DNA of 64,000 bases from positions 88,660,001-88,724,000 of the forward strand of contig OZ231127.1 of assembly GCA_965153355.1 (NCBI GenBank), given 5' to 3'. Position numbers and translations under genes: made by a program. The notes beneath the pieces were generated by a model. That model was not told where the DNA came from. It was given only the letters and a program-made list of their open reading frames with translations, and did not search any database. Source of the stretch: Flaccisagitta enflata. Lineage: Eukaryota > Chaetognatha > Sagittoidea > Aphragmophora. Positions 1 to 10,163 of the stretch are shown here, one piece after another; position 1 is the stretch's first letter, and each line of letters opens with the position of its first letter.

Positions 1-328
1 AATCGCGCGACAAACACTGCTGGTCTCAAAGAAAAGAAAAAAGCAGCTGAAAAATGCGCGAAAGCGAAGAAAAATAGAAAGCGGGATTGGAGACAAGATA
101 ACAAAAGGAGGCGGGGCAGGAAAGGCTGGGATTCAGGGAAGCGGCGATGGATTGGGGGAGAGCGCTTGTCCAGAGCCGCAGGACGAAGCCGTCTGTCGTT
201 GCCAAGAAACCACATCAAACAATGATGACGGAACAACAGGTAATCTACGCGTCGTTATTATTGTTTTGCTTTTTTTTTCACGCTTTCAACGGGACTTGTC
301 GTTACTAGAAAGATTGTGGATGAGGGTT
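1..328. other. No gene recognised
   Basis: A/G-rich sequence without repeats or a supportable coding region. The reading frame open across 152-625 runs into a CTTT microsatellite and has no recognisable domain, so it is not called as a gene. Confidence 0.5.
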
Positions 329-372
329 GTGCGTCCCTGCCCACCCATCCGCAACGATGCCGGGACCGTGGT
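329..372 (+). repeat. PHF end fragment
   Basis: This short stretch carries the 'CCTGCCCACC' box followed by CCATCCGCAACGATGCC. It matches the distal end of the second (GCAAC) PHF subfamily, as seen at 6459-6500 and 19553-19598. The proximal palindrome is missing. Confidence 0.5.
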
Positions 373-373
373 C

Positions 374-618
<245 letters not shown>

Positions 619-825
619 GCATTAGACGTTAGCCGTCTTTTTTTGGAATGATTATCATTACAAGCACGTCCACATGTGCACCTTATTTTGTACTGTAGAG
701 CACGAAAACTGCAAAACCGCCCGTCGAAGTCTTCTACACAACTGCATCGTCGATCACAGTAGCAAAACTTTCAACTCGTCCTCTACAAGACAGCGCAGGA
801 TCGATCTTTCTCAAGATTTTCCCAA

Positions 826-829
<4 letters not shown>

Positions 830-908
<79 letters not shown>
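830..908 (+). repeat. (GA)n microsatellite
   Basis: Uninterrupted GA dinucleotides grading into a short (CA)n stretch. Confidence 0.95.
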
Positions 909-911
<3 letters not shown>

Positions 912-1149
912 CATAACCAGAGACACACAGACAGAGATCACAACAGAAAGAGACATTTGAAAACATTTCATGTATTTACAGGTGAGAGTACAAAGGTCTG
1001 GTAGACCAAGAACGTGATCATGTGACAAGTTGTTATTTGGAAAATTAAAAGAAGCATTTTTCAAGCTGTCATACACCTGCCTGGTAAGCGCGAGCTCACG
1101 GTATATATCATTTTGTAAAGATGACCCGGTGTTTCTTGAAACAAGCCTC

Positions 1150-1255
<106 letters not shown>

Positions 1256-1329
1256 CGCATGCAGACACTGGCGCACTCAAAAACAAAGACACGCATTCAA
1301 AATGATAGACATAAACAAAGATAGATGTA

Positions 1330-1550
1330 ACAAGTGACGTAGGGTCACAATATCATTAGGGACAGATGGGCAACCCCAATCTATTCCCTACTCCATCCCA
1401 TGCTCACTCACACAGAGAAAGACAATCATGACTGCAGCATCAAAAATGCGCATTTTCACACTTTTTGACTCGATCACCGAGGACCAATAGATGTTCGGAC
1501 CAACGGATGGACGGACAATACCTCTTTTAGAGTTGCGTGTCTGCAACAAA
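1330..1550 (-). repeat. PHF copy, GTTGC subfamily
   Basis: On the minus strand this copy opens with the imperfect palindrome GTTGCAGACACGCAAC. It continues through an 'aaagaggtattgtcc' box, a GTCCGTCC-rich tract and a 'cgagtcaaaaagtgtgaaaa' box, and ends in a CACTTGT-type terminus. It matches the copy at 2068-2309, so it represents the longer (about 220-240 bp) form of the second subfamily. No coding potential is seen. Confidence 0.7.
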
Positions 1551-1780
1551 TAAGACAGCCTGACCAAGTTTGACAAAAAATTGACGGAGAGAAACAGGGA
1601 CAGACACAAACACAGATGGAAATATCAGACATGATAATTGACGAACAGAGATATGTTTTGTTCTTTGCAGGCTGTATGGCGTATGCATTTGACAATTACA
1701 AAAAACGTGGGAAAGATCTATCCAATATGATATCATCAGCAGGAAAAGACGCGCGCTGCAGCGATAAAGACAATGGTAAA

Positions 1781-1783
<3 letters not shown>

Positions 1784-1853
<70 letters not shown>
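1784..1853 (+). repeat. (GT)n microsatellite
   Basis: Pure GT repeat of about 70 bases. Confidence 0.97.
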
Positions 1854-1854
<1 letters not shown>

Positions 1855-2067
1855 TACAGAATTTTTTTTACTTCCTACGAGCGCAATTTTCCCAACTTAA
1901 ACTTCCTACTGGCAATCTTATTGGCGTGGTATCTCTTGAAAGAAAAAAAATTTAATATCTATGAGAAAGTTTAAAAAAGATGAGAAAAAGAAATGCATAT
2001 TTTTTACTACTTTATGCTAAACTACTGCATTTCCTCTATTTAGCAGCCTGGGTGCTTTTGAAACGGA

Positions 2068-2309
2068 ACAAGTGACGCGGGCCGCAATATTGTTGTGGAC
2101 GGGTGGGCAGGGGCATCCAACCCCCATCTACACTCAAACCTACCCTCAACACTCAAACATACACAATAACTATCGAAAACGCTCAATTTCCCACTTTTCA
2201 ACTTGATCACTATGAGGGACGGACCAATGGACTAACTGACCCCCAGACCAATGGACCAATGGACTAACGGACCAACAAAGCCTCTTATAGAGTTGCATGT
2301 CGGCAACTA
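2068..2309 (-). repeat. PHF copy, GTTGC subfamily
   Basis: Minus-strand copy of the same form as 1330-1550. It starts at GTTGCCGACATGCAAC, followed by 'tctataagaggctttgttgg', a GGTCCGTC-rich tract, the 'GCCCCTGCCCACCCGTCC' box and a terminus ending CACTTGT. The stem arms remain complementary (GTTGC/GCAAC). Confidence 0.7.
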
Positions 2310-2533
2310 AAAATGATATTGCCATTTTGCCGTCTAATCAGCGACCCCCTCTGCTGTGATTAAGATAGAGACGGTTACAGAAAGAAGCAGAGATAGATAC
2401 AGAAAGAAACAGAGACAGAAAAAGAACTTACTTTTTGTTTCTTTTCCTTTTTTTTTCTCCTTGATTTCTCTTTTACCTTTTTTCATTTTTTCCCCTTTTT
2501 TTTCTTCTTTTTTTTCTTTTCTTCCATTTTTTT

Positions 2534-2730
2534 TAGTCGCGTGCTACGCGACTCTATACCCCGCTTTGTCCGTCGGTCGGTCGGTCGGTCGGTTGGTTAG
2601 TCCCCATTTTACTTTTTTTATGTTTTTGCGGTCTTTGGCCTCACTGCTCCTTGCCAAATGCTTTAGTAACTCAAATACTGCCCCTGCCCACCCACACGCG
2701 ACTGAGGTAGCCGTGTATCCGGCCTTGTTT
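2534..2730 (+). repeat. PHF copy, GTCGCG subfamily
   Basis: A nearly complete copy of the first subfamily. It opens TAGTCGCGTGCTACGCGACT, continues 'ctataccccgctttgtcc' and a (GGTC)n tract, then two GCCC-rich boxes. It closes with CACACGCGACT...GTAGCC and 'gtgtatccggccttgttt'. A third GCGACT motif near the distal end repeats the stem sequence of the head. It is flanked by T-rich DNA. Confidence 0.75.
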
Positions 2731-2789
2731 TTTTTTACCTTGCTTGCTTCCTACGAGCGCCGCTCGCATGCTCGGCCACTTCCTGCTGC

Positions 2790-2791
<2 letters not shown>

Positions 2792-2852
<61 letters not shown>
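2792..2852 (+). repeat. (GT)n microsatellite
   Basis: Pure GT repeat of about 60 bases. Confidence 0.97.
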
Positions 2853-2855
<3 letters not shown>

Positions 2856-3084
2856 CTTGTCTATGCATGTGTATTTCAGTATTTGTAAGTGTCAATCCTG
2901 CATACATGCATGTACACATGCATCTGTAAGCTCCTATGCATATCGATTCATCACTCATTTAGGTTTTGACATCGACGGCGTCTCCAACAGCAAAGGCGAC
3001 TACAATGACATACGCCAGCATTTTTACTAATGCTACCTATCCTCATCCCTCTGCCTCCTTCGCCGCTTTTTCAGGGAACTGGTG

Positions 3085-3235
3085 AGTGTCTGAAAGGGCC
3101 CCTTTCTACACCAGAGGATCACGTCTTGAAACGGCCACTCGGTCGCTCGCTATATTCGTTCGCTAGCACCGCTTACTCGCTACGCTCGCTTCACGGCTCC
3201 ATTCACGGGCTCGCTTTCTTCTTTCCCTCGTGGGA
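3085..3235 (+). mobile_element. PIF/Harbinger-like MITE fragment
   Basis: Contains the diagnostic interior of the family at 21258-21568: 'gccactcggtcgctcgctat' followed by repeated 'cgctcgctt' motifs and 'ccctcgtgggattg'. The terminal inverted repeats are degraded and the distal third is absent. Confidence 0.55.
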
Positions 3236-3321
3236 TTGGAAGTTTCATGATTCACGATACACGGAAATTATTGCGATTGTCAAACCAGTGGGTTGCGATT
3301 TACTATGTATGGTAGAATTTT

Positions 3322-3473
3322 TAGTCGGGGACACGCGACTCTACACCTTGCCGTGTCGGTCGGTAGGTCGGTCCGTCTGTCCATCACATTTTTGAATGCT
3401 GATCGTTTTTTTTTGCATTACTGCTCCTGCTCAACCATCCGCGACTGGATCGCCGTGTACCCGGCCTTGTTTT
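3322..3473 (+). repeat. PHF copy, GTCGCG subfamily
   Basis: Opens TAGTCGGGGACACGCGACTC, with one stem arm mutated. It contains a short GGTCGGTAGG tract and the 'ctgctcctgctcaaccatcc' box, and closes with 'cgccgtgtacccggccttgt'. Confidence 0.7.
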
Positions 3474-3505
3474 TGTGTGGACGTGATCATTGAGAGGGAC
3501 ACAAA

Positions 3506-4352
3506 CTGAGGCGGATCACCCAATAGGCTTAATAGGCTTAAGCCTCTGGGGGGCCCCGCGCCTGCCCCCCCCCCCCAAAAAAAAAAGAAAGAAAGAGAAA
3601 TAAAGAAAAAAATACAAGACAGTAATATAATTGTAAAGGATAGTTGTGAGCAATCCGGAGTAAACACCATTGAAAGCTTGCAAGGCTTTCATCCTTTGTA
3701 AATTGGAGAATTCTGGCCTCCTTTTCAAAGGGCAATGTTGTTTCAACTTTCATAAGAAAAGAAGAAAGAAAAAAGTAAAGAAGAAAGCAAGAGTAGAAGA
3801 AAAAAAATGAAAAGAAAAAAAAAATAAAAGAACAGAAAAAAAGATCATTAAGAATTGTGATCTGTAAGTGTATTTGATGCTCAAAGACAGCAAACAATTG
3901 CAGTGGTATTATTCAAAACAGAAACATATAAAAGATCAATGACAAATATCTTGTACTTTTGAAAGAAAAAAAATAGCATAAATGGCATTATTAGTTTTGA
4001 AAACAATTTTCAGATTTTTAAAGCCAGAAATTTTTTTTCAGTTCAATAAAAACCAAATATTGTAATTTGTTATATGCTTTATAGTTAATCAGTGAAAGAA
4101 TAATAAAATCTTTTAAATTAACAAACAGAAACATTGAACAATGTATAATAAATGTAATTGTAAAAATAGGAAAATGATGTATAAGACGCCAGGGGATCTA
4201 AAAAAGATATGGAGGGTCCACCTTTCTATCAAGCCTTAAGCCCCGCACTTTGTTGATCTGCCTCAGGCTGAAAGGGGGGGGGGGGGCAAGGGGAAGGGGG
4301 GCCCCGCGCCCTAGCCAAGCCTAGGGCCCCGCGCATTGTTGATCCACCTCAG
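3506..4352. mobile_element. hAT-like non-autonomous DNA transposon
   Basis: An 847-bp AT-rich noncoding element. Its termini CTGAGGCGGATCA and TGATCCACCTCAG are inverted repeats with one mismatch, and both ends carry subterminal G/C tracts containing GGGGCCCCGCGC. It is flanked by an exact 8-bp direct duplication, GACACAAA, at 3498-3505 and 4353-4360. An 8-bp duplication together with a GGCGGATC-type terminus is characteristic of the hAT superfamily. The interior has no transposase, so it must have been mobilised in trans. Confidence 0.85.
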
Positions 4353-4478
4353 GACACAAAGGATCGAAAGAGTGATAATGAGCAATTTCACTTCTATCAT
4401 AGGCTGTAAGCATGGCCAACGCCATGTTGGTGAGACGGTGAGTCATGAGTTGAGTAGTATGAAGTGGCGTTATGTTTT

Positions 4479-4555
4479 TAGTCGCGTGCACGCGACTCTA
4501 CACCTTGCCGTGTCGGTCGGTCGGTCCGTCGGTCCGTCCGTCTGTCACGTTTTTG
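4479..4555 (+). repeat. PHF head fragment
   Basis: Perfect 16-bp palindrome GTCGCGTGCACGCGAC followed by 'tctacaccttgccgtgtcgg' and a GGTCGGTCCGTC tract. The distal half is absent. Confidence 0.7.
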
Positions 4556-4567
4556 AAATTATGACTT

Positions 4568-4925
4568 TTTAAGGTTTTTTAAGGTATTTTAGGGTACTCT
4601 AGGGTATTTCAGGGTACTTCAGGGTACTTTAGGGTACTTAAGTAATTTTAGGTACTTAAGGTATTTTAGGGTACATTCAGATACTTTTGGTTTTTTTTAG
4701 GTATTCTTGAGTATTTTTGGGTATTTTTGGGTGTTTTTGGGTACTCTTGGGTATTTTTGGTCATTTTTAAGTCATTTTAGGTACTCAAGGTATTTAAAGG
4801 TACTTTCAGATACTATTGGGTACTTTTGGGTATTTTTGAGTATTTTTGAGTATCTGTGGGTATCTTTCAGTATTTTTGGGTATTTTTGGGTATTATTGGG
4901 TATTTTTAGATATTTTGGGTATTTT
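4568..4925 (+). repeat. Decamer minisatellite (TTTAGGGTAC-type)
   Basis: About 35 imperfect 10-bp units. The first part reads TTTAGGGTAC and the later part TTTTGGGTAT. Units contain the TTAGGG hexamer but the 10-bp period is not that of a telomere array. Confidence 0.85.
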
Positions 4926-4987
4926 GTCAACTTTTTATTGGACACTTGTTATTGGTTCAGAATGTTACTTTTTTTGGGACAGACGTT

Positions 4988-5090
4988 ATGTAGTATGAAG
5001 TTATGTAGTATGAAGTTGTAGTATGTAGTTATACAGTATGAAGTTATGTAGTATGAAGTTGTGTAGTATGAAGTTGTGTAATTGTGTTGT
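4988..5090 (+). repeat. 16-bp tandem repeat
   Basis: About six units of TGTAGTATGAAGTTAT with small variations. Confidence 0.85.
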
Positions 5091-5127
5091 AACTTAGCAC
5101 GCGACTGTTGGCCTGTTGGGCTTGTTC

Positions 5128-5251
5128 AGTTGCAGACGCGCAACTCTTTAAGAGGCTTTGTCCATCCGTCCATTGTCCATTGGTCCATCCGTCAATTCGT
5201 CTGTGATGATAAGGTCGAAAAGTGGAATAATGAGCGTTTTGGATACTTTTT
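5128..5251 (+). repeat. PHF proximal half, interrupted
   Basis: Starts with GTTGCAGACGCGCAAC and continues 'tctttaagaggctttgtcc', a CCATCCGTCC tract and 'gtcgaaaagtggaataatg'. The copy stops where the Helentron-like element begins and resumes at about 6403. Confidence 0.65.
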
Positions 5252-6400
5252 GGGTAGCGACCCCAAAGGGCCAATGTCCTATAGGACACAGGGGCAAAAC
5301 TTATGTACGTTCTTCCGTCCGTCCGTCTGTACATCCCCCCCCCCCGAAGCTTCTCATTGAATAAGAAAGAGAATTGACAAAATGCAAACATCCCATTGAA
5401 TGACATGGAAAATCTACAAAAAAGTAAAAAAATGTCAATTTCACGTTGAATAACACGGAAAATTAAAAAAAAAAAATAAAAACATGCAAATTTCCGATTC
5501 AATAACATAGCTAACTGACAAGTGAATGATACACTTTTGAAATTCCTATTGAATAACATAGGTTGGGATGCAAACAAAGACAAAATTTGATTTTCAGTCA
5601 CAATAAACTGTTATACATAGTTATTCTAGTATGTTATCAGTTTTGAAATAAAGAATTTTATGTTCCTGATTTCTTTGAGAATATAATGAAATCATTACAA
5701 AATAAAAAATATTTATTGTATTTTCATGAAGACCAAAGTTATTCAATAAAATTTCTTCAAAAAATGAGAGAAAAAGTTCAAAAAGTTGTTGCGTAAAATT
5801 ATAATTCTGCTTCTGAATGCAAAATTTTGCATTTTTAAACACATGGCCCTCATCTTATGAATCTTTAGAAAGACGCTATGTTTTTGAAAATGACAATTTT
5901 TAAATCTCTATGCAAAGTTATAATTTCACCTAACACATGTCAGATTGTAAAAAATGATTTTCCTTAAAAGCTTCTTTTTTTTCAGACATTTATCCCTACA
6001 TTTCATACTTACTTTTGACTAAAAAATGGTTTTAAATGCAAAAATAGTCTAAACGCAAACTAATTATCATTTCTCATTGATAAGGTATACAAATTAACAA
6101 TATTTATGATATTGCTAAAAAACTTGACTAATCAAATTTTGTCTTCAATTGCACCCAAACATAGAAAATTGACAAGAAATCAAGTTAATGCTAAACTCCC
6201 ACTGAATATCTTAGGAAATTGCTCAAAAGGCCCCAAAATTGCACTCTTAGGACGGAAGGATGTACGTAATTTCTGCCCCTGTGTCCTATATAGGACATCA
6301 GTCCTTTGGGGCCGCTGCCCTGCTCTCACTCTACTTCATCGGCTAATTGCTCCAAGCAGGGTATTGGGTACCGCTGACCATGTGCAATCCTTGGATGACT
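5252..6400 (-). mobile_element. Helentron-like non-autonomous element, diverged copy
   Basis: Minus-orientation member of the family at 10287-11329. Its subterminal arms (about 5252-5315 and 6245-6318) are inverted repeats containing CCTATAGGACA and CCCCAAAG motifs in place of the GGCCCC core of the other copies. Next to one arm, 5355-5600 holds an approximately 40-bp tandem repeat built on 'ttgaataacat'. The conserved outer segment (GGTACCGCTGACCATGT, 6367-6383) identifies the family. No protein is encoded. It lies inside a PHF copy. Confidence 0.6.
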
Positions 6401-6402
6401 AG

Positions 6403-6515
6403 GTGTGTATGTTTATGTGGATGGGTATTGGGGTGTGGATGGGGGTAGGATGCCCCTGCCCACCTGTCCGCAATGATATTGTGACCCCGCGTCACTTGTT
6501 TCCCATCAGGGCGGT
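6403..6515 (+). repeat. PHF distal half, interrupted
   Basis: Carries 'gatgcccctgcccacctgtc', then CGCAATGATATTGTGACC and a CGTCACTTGTTT terminus, as expected for the distal part of the GTTGC subfamily. It is the continuation of 5128-5251. Confidence 0.6.
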
Positions 6516-6647
6516 ATTTGATGAACTGTGCAACGTCGCATCCTCACGTGCTATACGAAAGAATACAAAAGAAAAGAGTGCTAGGATTTCATTGACAACA
6601 CTTTGACGGAATACACAAAAATTCAACAATTCATAACCAGGTCAGGT

Positions 6648-6649
<2 letters not shown>

Positions 6650-6690
<41 letters not shown>
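6650..6690 (+). repeat. (GA)n microsatellite
   Basis: Pure GA repeat of about 40 bases. Confidence 0.95.
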
Positions 6691-6692
<2 letters not shown>

Positions 6693-6702
6693 GCTTTTAG
6701 TA

Positions 6703-7461
6703 CAGGGTGATCAATCTCAACTGGCAAAAAGTTTTTTTACTCTTATATGCATTATCTCATTAATCTGGAATCACTTGTTTTTGAAGTATCATGTTTATCA
6801 TTGTTTGTGTTCAAATTTCATAGGTCTAAGATGAATAGTTTTCCCACAGCATCAATTTTAAAAATAACAAGGATTTACCCCTGAAGCTCTATAAATTCAG
6901 TTTTTATCAATATAATTTTTCATTTGATTAGGTTTTTTTCTGAAGTGACTCAATTTCTGATGTCAGATTGGTCTCAAATAAAGCATAATTTGAATCTTTG
7001 TCATTTGAGACTACTATTGCCTCAATTTGAGCATTTGAAAGAAAAAAAATTATATTGAATAATAGTCGCAAAAGCGTCAGATGGTCAGCTGTACCTGTGC
7101 CCTGCCTAAGTAGGTTGTGCTTGAAATTGAAGGGGGAGCAGGGCAGCGGCCCCGAAGTGGTCAATCACCTATGGTTTCAAACATATGGGGAATTTTCTCC
7201 TCCTCCTTCTCTGTCCCTCCCCCCCTCAAATTCCAGCCGCGAGGCCAAAATTCCAGTCTCAAGGCCAAAATCCCAGTCTTGAAGTCCAAATCACAGCCTT
7301 AAGGCCCAAATCCTAGCCTCAACGCCCAAATCCTAGCCTGGAGGCCCACATTCTAGCCTTGAGGCCCAAATCTCAGCTTCAAGAGACAATTCCAGATTAA
7401 TTAAACGATGCATTTTAGAGTAAAAGCTTAATACTTTTGCCAGTTGAGATTGATCACCCTG
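6703..7461. mobile_element. Mariner-type MITE with TA duplication
   Basis: A 759-bp noncoding element with inverted terminal repeats of about 75 bp. The ends begin CAGGGTGATCAATCTCAACT and stay alignable through 'ggcaaaa' and 'attaatctggaat'. It is flanked by TA at 6701-6702 and 7462-7463, the duplication of Tc1/mariner elements. It contains a truncated Helentron-like element at 7061-7390, so the original MITE was about 430 bp. Confidence 0.85.
7061..7390 (+). mobile_element. Helentron-like element, 3'-truncated
   Basis: Begins AATAGTCGCAAAAGCG and carries the conserved outer segment, then the left arm 'gggcagcggccccgaa'. A C-rich junction follows, then 20-bp units of the type 'gaggcccaaatcctagcctc' (7228-7385). 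The right arm with its terminal hairpin is absent. It is nested in the MITE at 6703-7461. Confidence 0.65.
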
Positions 7462-7464
7462 TAA

Positions 7465-8200
7465 GTAATCATATTATTCATATATCAGGCTTCTAATAAT
7501 TCGATTCCCTTAATCAACAGAGTGAGATTCTTGGAGAAAGAAAGATGGAGGAATTATTTGACTCAAGAGCAAAGTTGCATTGACAAAAAGTGGAAAACGC
7601 CTACGGGCGGCTATTATGGCAGAGTTCATCACAGCGTCGGCCGTGTGACATTGGTGGCGACAACCGAGCTGTCATTTATAAATTGGGACTGGCTTTTGTT
7701 GTCATAAGCTTGTGATACTTTTGAGTATTTATTTTTGTTACAAGTTTTCTGATATTTCAAAATGTTCATTTACATTTTTTTATCTTATGAGAATTCATCA
7801 ATAAATACAGTTGAGCACCACTAGAGCGCATTTCAGGGGCACAAGCTCAATTATGCCTTATATTGAAATAGCCTTATTGCCAATACAGAAAAACTAAATA
7901 ATCTCTCATGGGAAAGCAGATTGTCTGCCTTTTAGGCGGGTATGCGCGTATGCGCGTGCGCGTGTGCTTGCGCTCTACTGATGCTCCACTTTAGGTATTG
8001 GAACAAAACTTATTATTTGAGTGTCCTTGATGAGTATCTGTGTGCATACAGATGTGTATGTCAGTGTAATGTTGATTCAGGCGGAAGTACCTTCAATGAA
8101 TGTCTGAATAGTTCGCTTGCAGTCATGAAACAACTGATAACGCTTTCTCAAGCAAGACAAAGCGAAATCAATTTTGATGAAATCTGTTCAGAGAAAGGCT
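7465..8200. other. No gene recognised
   Basis: Single-copy-looking, AT-rich. Short reading frames at 7522-7707 and 7942-8202 have no recognisable domain and I do not call them. An AATAAA motif occurs near 7800 without a supportable upstream gene. Confidence 0.4.
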
Positions 8201-8210
8201 AGCGCATTTC

Positions 8211-8378
8211 TAGTTGCGGATACGCAACTCTATCAGAGGCTTTGTCCGTCGGTCGGTCGGTCTTTCGGTCGGTCCGTTGGTCCGTCATGGTGATCAAGTT
8301 TGGAAAGTGTGAAAACGCGCATTTCCGCCCCTGCCCACCTGTCCACAACTGGTATTAACCGTGTATCCAGCCTTATTA
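8211..8378 (+). repeat. PHF copy, GTTGC subfamily (short form)
   Basis: Opens TAGTTGCGGATACGCAACTC, then 'tatcagaggctttgtccg', a (GGTC)n tract and 'gatcaagtttggaaagtgtg'. It closes with CCTGTCCACAACTGG and 'accgtgtatccagccttatt'. The stem GTTGCG/CGCAAC and the distal ACAACT motif all carry the same change relative to the GTCGCG subfamily. Confidence 0.75.
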
Positions 8379-8513
8379 GTAACGGACACGCGACTCTACT
8401 CCCCGCTTTGTCAGTCTGTCGGTAGGTTTGTCCATCCGGAATTGTGAGCGATTTTTGCATTACTGCCCCTGCCCAACCTTCTGCAACGCTGGTGCCGTAA
8501 ATCAGGCCTTGTT
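8379..8513 (+). repeat. PHF copy, GTCGCG subfamily
   Basis: Starts directly at the end of the previous copy with a degraded head (ACGGACACGCGACTCTAC). It continues 'tccccgctttgtcagtc', the 'gcccctgcccaaccttc' box and the 'caggccttgtt' end. The two copies are head to tail with no spacer. Confidence 0.65.
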
Positions 8514-8519
8514 GCTCTG

Positions 8520-8966
8520 TTTACTTTCTCGATCATATAGCTGGCGTCTGTCTGCTCTGATTGACTCGGATCATCAATGTGAATTTACTGCGCGCTTATG
8601 CGAGTTCATGCCTGTGCAGTGCCCATTCATGTCGCAAATTGATGTTTTTTTTTTGGTATAGAAAGATGCAATAGATTTAGGCCTTAGGGTCGAATATACC
8701 CCATAGGCTATCCTGAACGATCTGGGCAATCATAAGCTCTTTGTTGATCTCCCATGTCCAAACCAATCATGGTAGTGAGGAGGTTCTCTATTGATCGGTT
8801 AGAGAAGGACGTTCTGATGACCTTAGAGACAGTGGGACTATTTGTTTCTCAAATTTGTAATAAATTAAGTCACCCCTTAATCTTTATCCATTATATGCAG
8901 ACTACCGTAATCTTTTTTTGCTCTATCATAGAAGTGTATCATGATTTTTATCGATATGTAGAATTT
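8520..8966. other. No gene recognised
   Basis: A 90-codon frame at 8754-9026 runs into the next repeat and resembles no family I know. Nothing else is supportable here. Confidence 0.4.
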
Positions 8967-9185
8967 AACAAGGCCAACACCTCACAGTCGCGTGCGGTTG
9001 TTAAGACCATTAGACCAAAAGACTAAAAGACTAAAAGGCCAAAAGACTAAGAGACTAAATGTAAATTGACTTGCATTAACTTAAAATGGCGTTAAACAAT
9101 GAAAAAAAGTTAAGCATTACCAACAGACAGACAGAGTGACCAACCAACGGACAGAGTAGGTTGTAGAGTCGCGTGCACGCGACTA
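8967..9185 (-). repeat. PHF copy, GTCGCG subfamily
   Basis: Minus-strand copy whose head is the perfect palindrome GTCGCGTGCACGCGAC near 9169-9184. Its distal end is AACAAGGCC...CAGTCGCGTG near 8967. The interior includes a short 10-bp tandem (AAAAGACTAA) at 9010-9060. Confidence 0.7.
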
Positions 9186-9460
9186 AAAAAAAATTATTCA
9201 TTGCTTAAAAGACTATACATTTTCAATCTGTCAAAAAAGGAAAAAAAAAGAATAACACAGGGCGCCTTTTATCATGTTTCTTGTGGTATTTTGCCGGAAA
9301 CGATTTAGCCCACAATTCCCCCCAAAATGGTTGATGGAGAAATGAAGACGAAGAGCCTCCGCAAAAGACGGCCAAAGAAAAAGACGACCAAAGCCTTAAT
9401 AAAAATGTTCTCTTTTCTGACCAAAGTGTCAGAACATGATAAAAGTATGATTGCCTATCG

Positions 9461-9578
<118 letters not shown>

Positions 9579-10163
9579 CAAAAAACAAAACAAAACTGAA
9601 AAAACAAAACAAAACAATATGCTATCAAACTCACGAAAGTGAAAACCCGAATCCACCTAATCGAGCAAAAAAAAAAGAACAAGAAAATTGGTTCATAGGC
9701 CTGAAATAATGATCCAAAAATAAACATCTTTCTCAGGAAACCAGAGAGCGCATAGGGTCCTACAATCATAAGAATCCTTAATCCAATTTTGCCGAAAGTG
9801 ATCAAAGCCTCAAAGAGATAATGGAAAATATTAAAAGCAACTTTTTTAAAGTCCACCCGTTACTTGAGTTATTCCAGATATCAAGGACCGAATTGTCATA
9901 AATTGTGTGCACCAAGTTACCAAACTACATCCGTACACGATAAACACACTCTTTTTTTCCTGGCTTCTGAGAAAGACTTTCAGAGTAAATACAGTCAAAA
10001 AAGAAACCCAAGTACAAGGTTAGCATAACAACTGGATTGAGCTCGATGACGTACATAAAGGACATTTTATTCTTTATTCCTCTGAGGCTTCCGGGCTTAA
10101 ATCTTTTCATGCTGAGCACGTCAAAACGCATCAGTCGAGTTGTCGAGCGCGTCGATTTAAGAA

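Noticed and set aside
4568-4925. Interstitial telomere array
   Set aside because: The 10-bp period and drift of the unit do not match a (TTAGGG)n array. Kept only as a low-interest observation.
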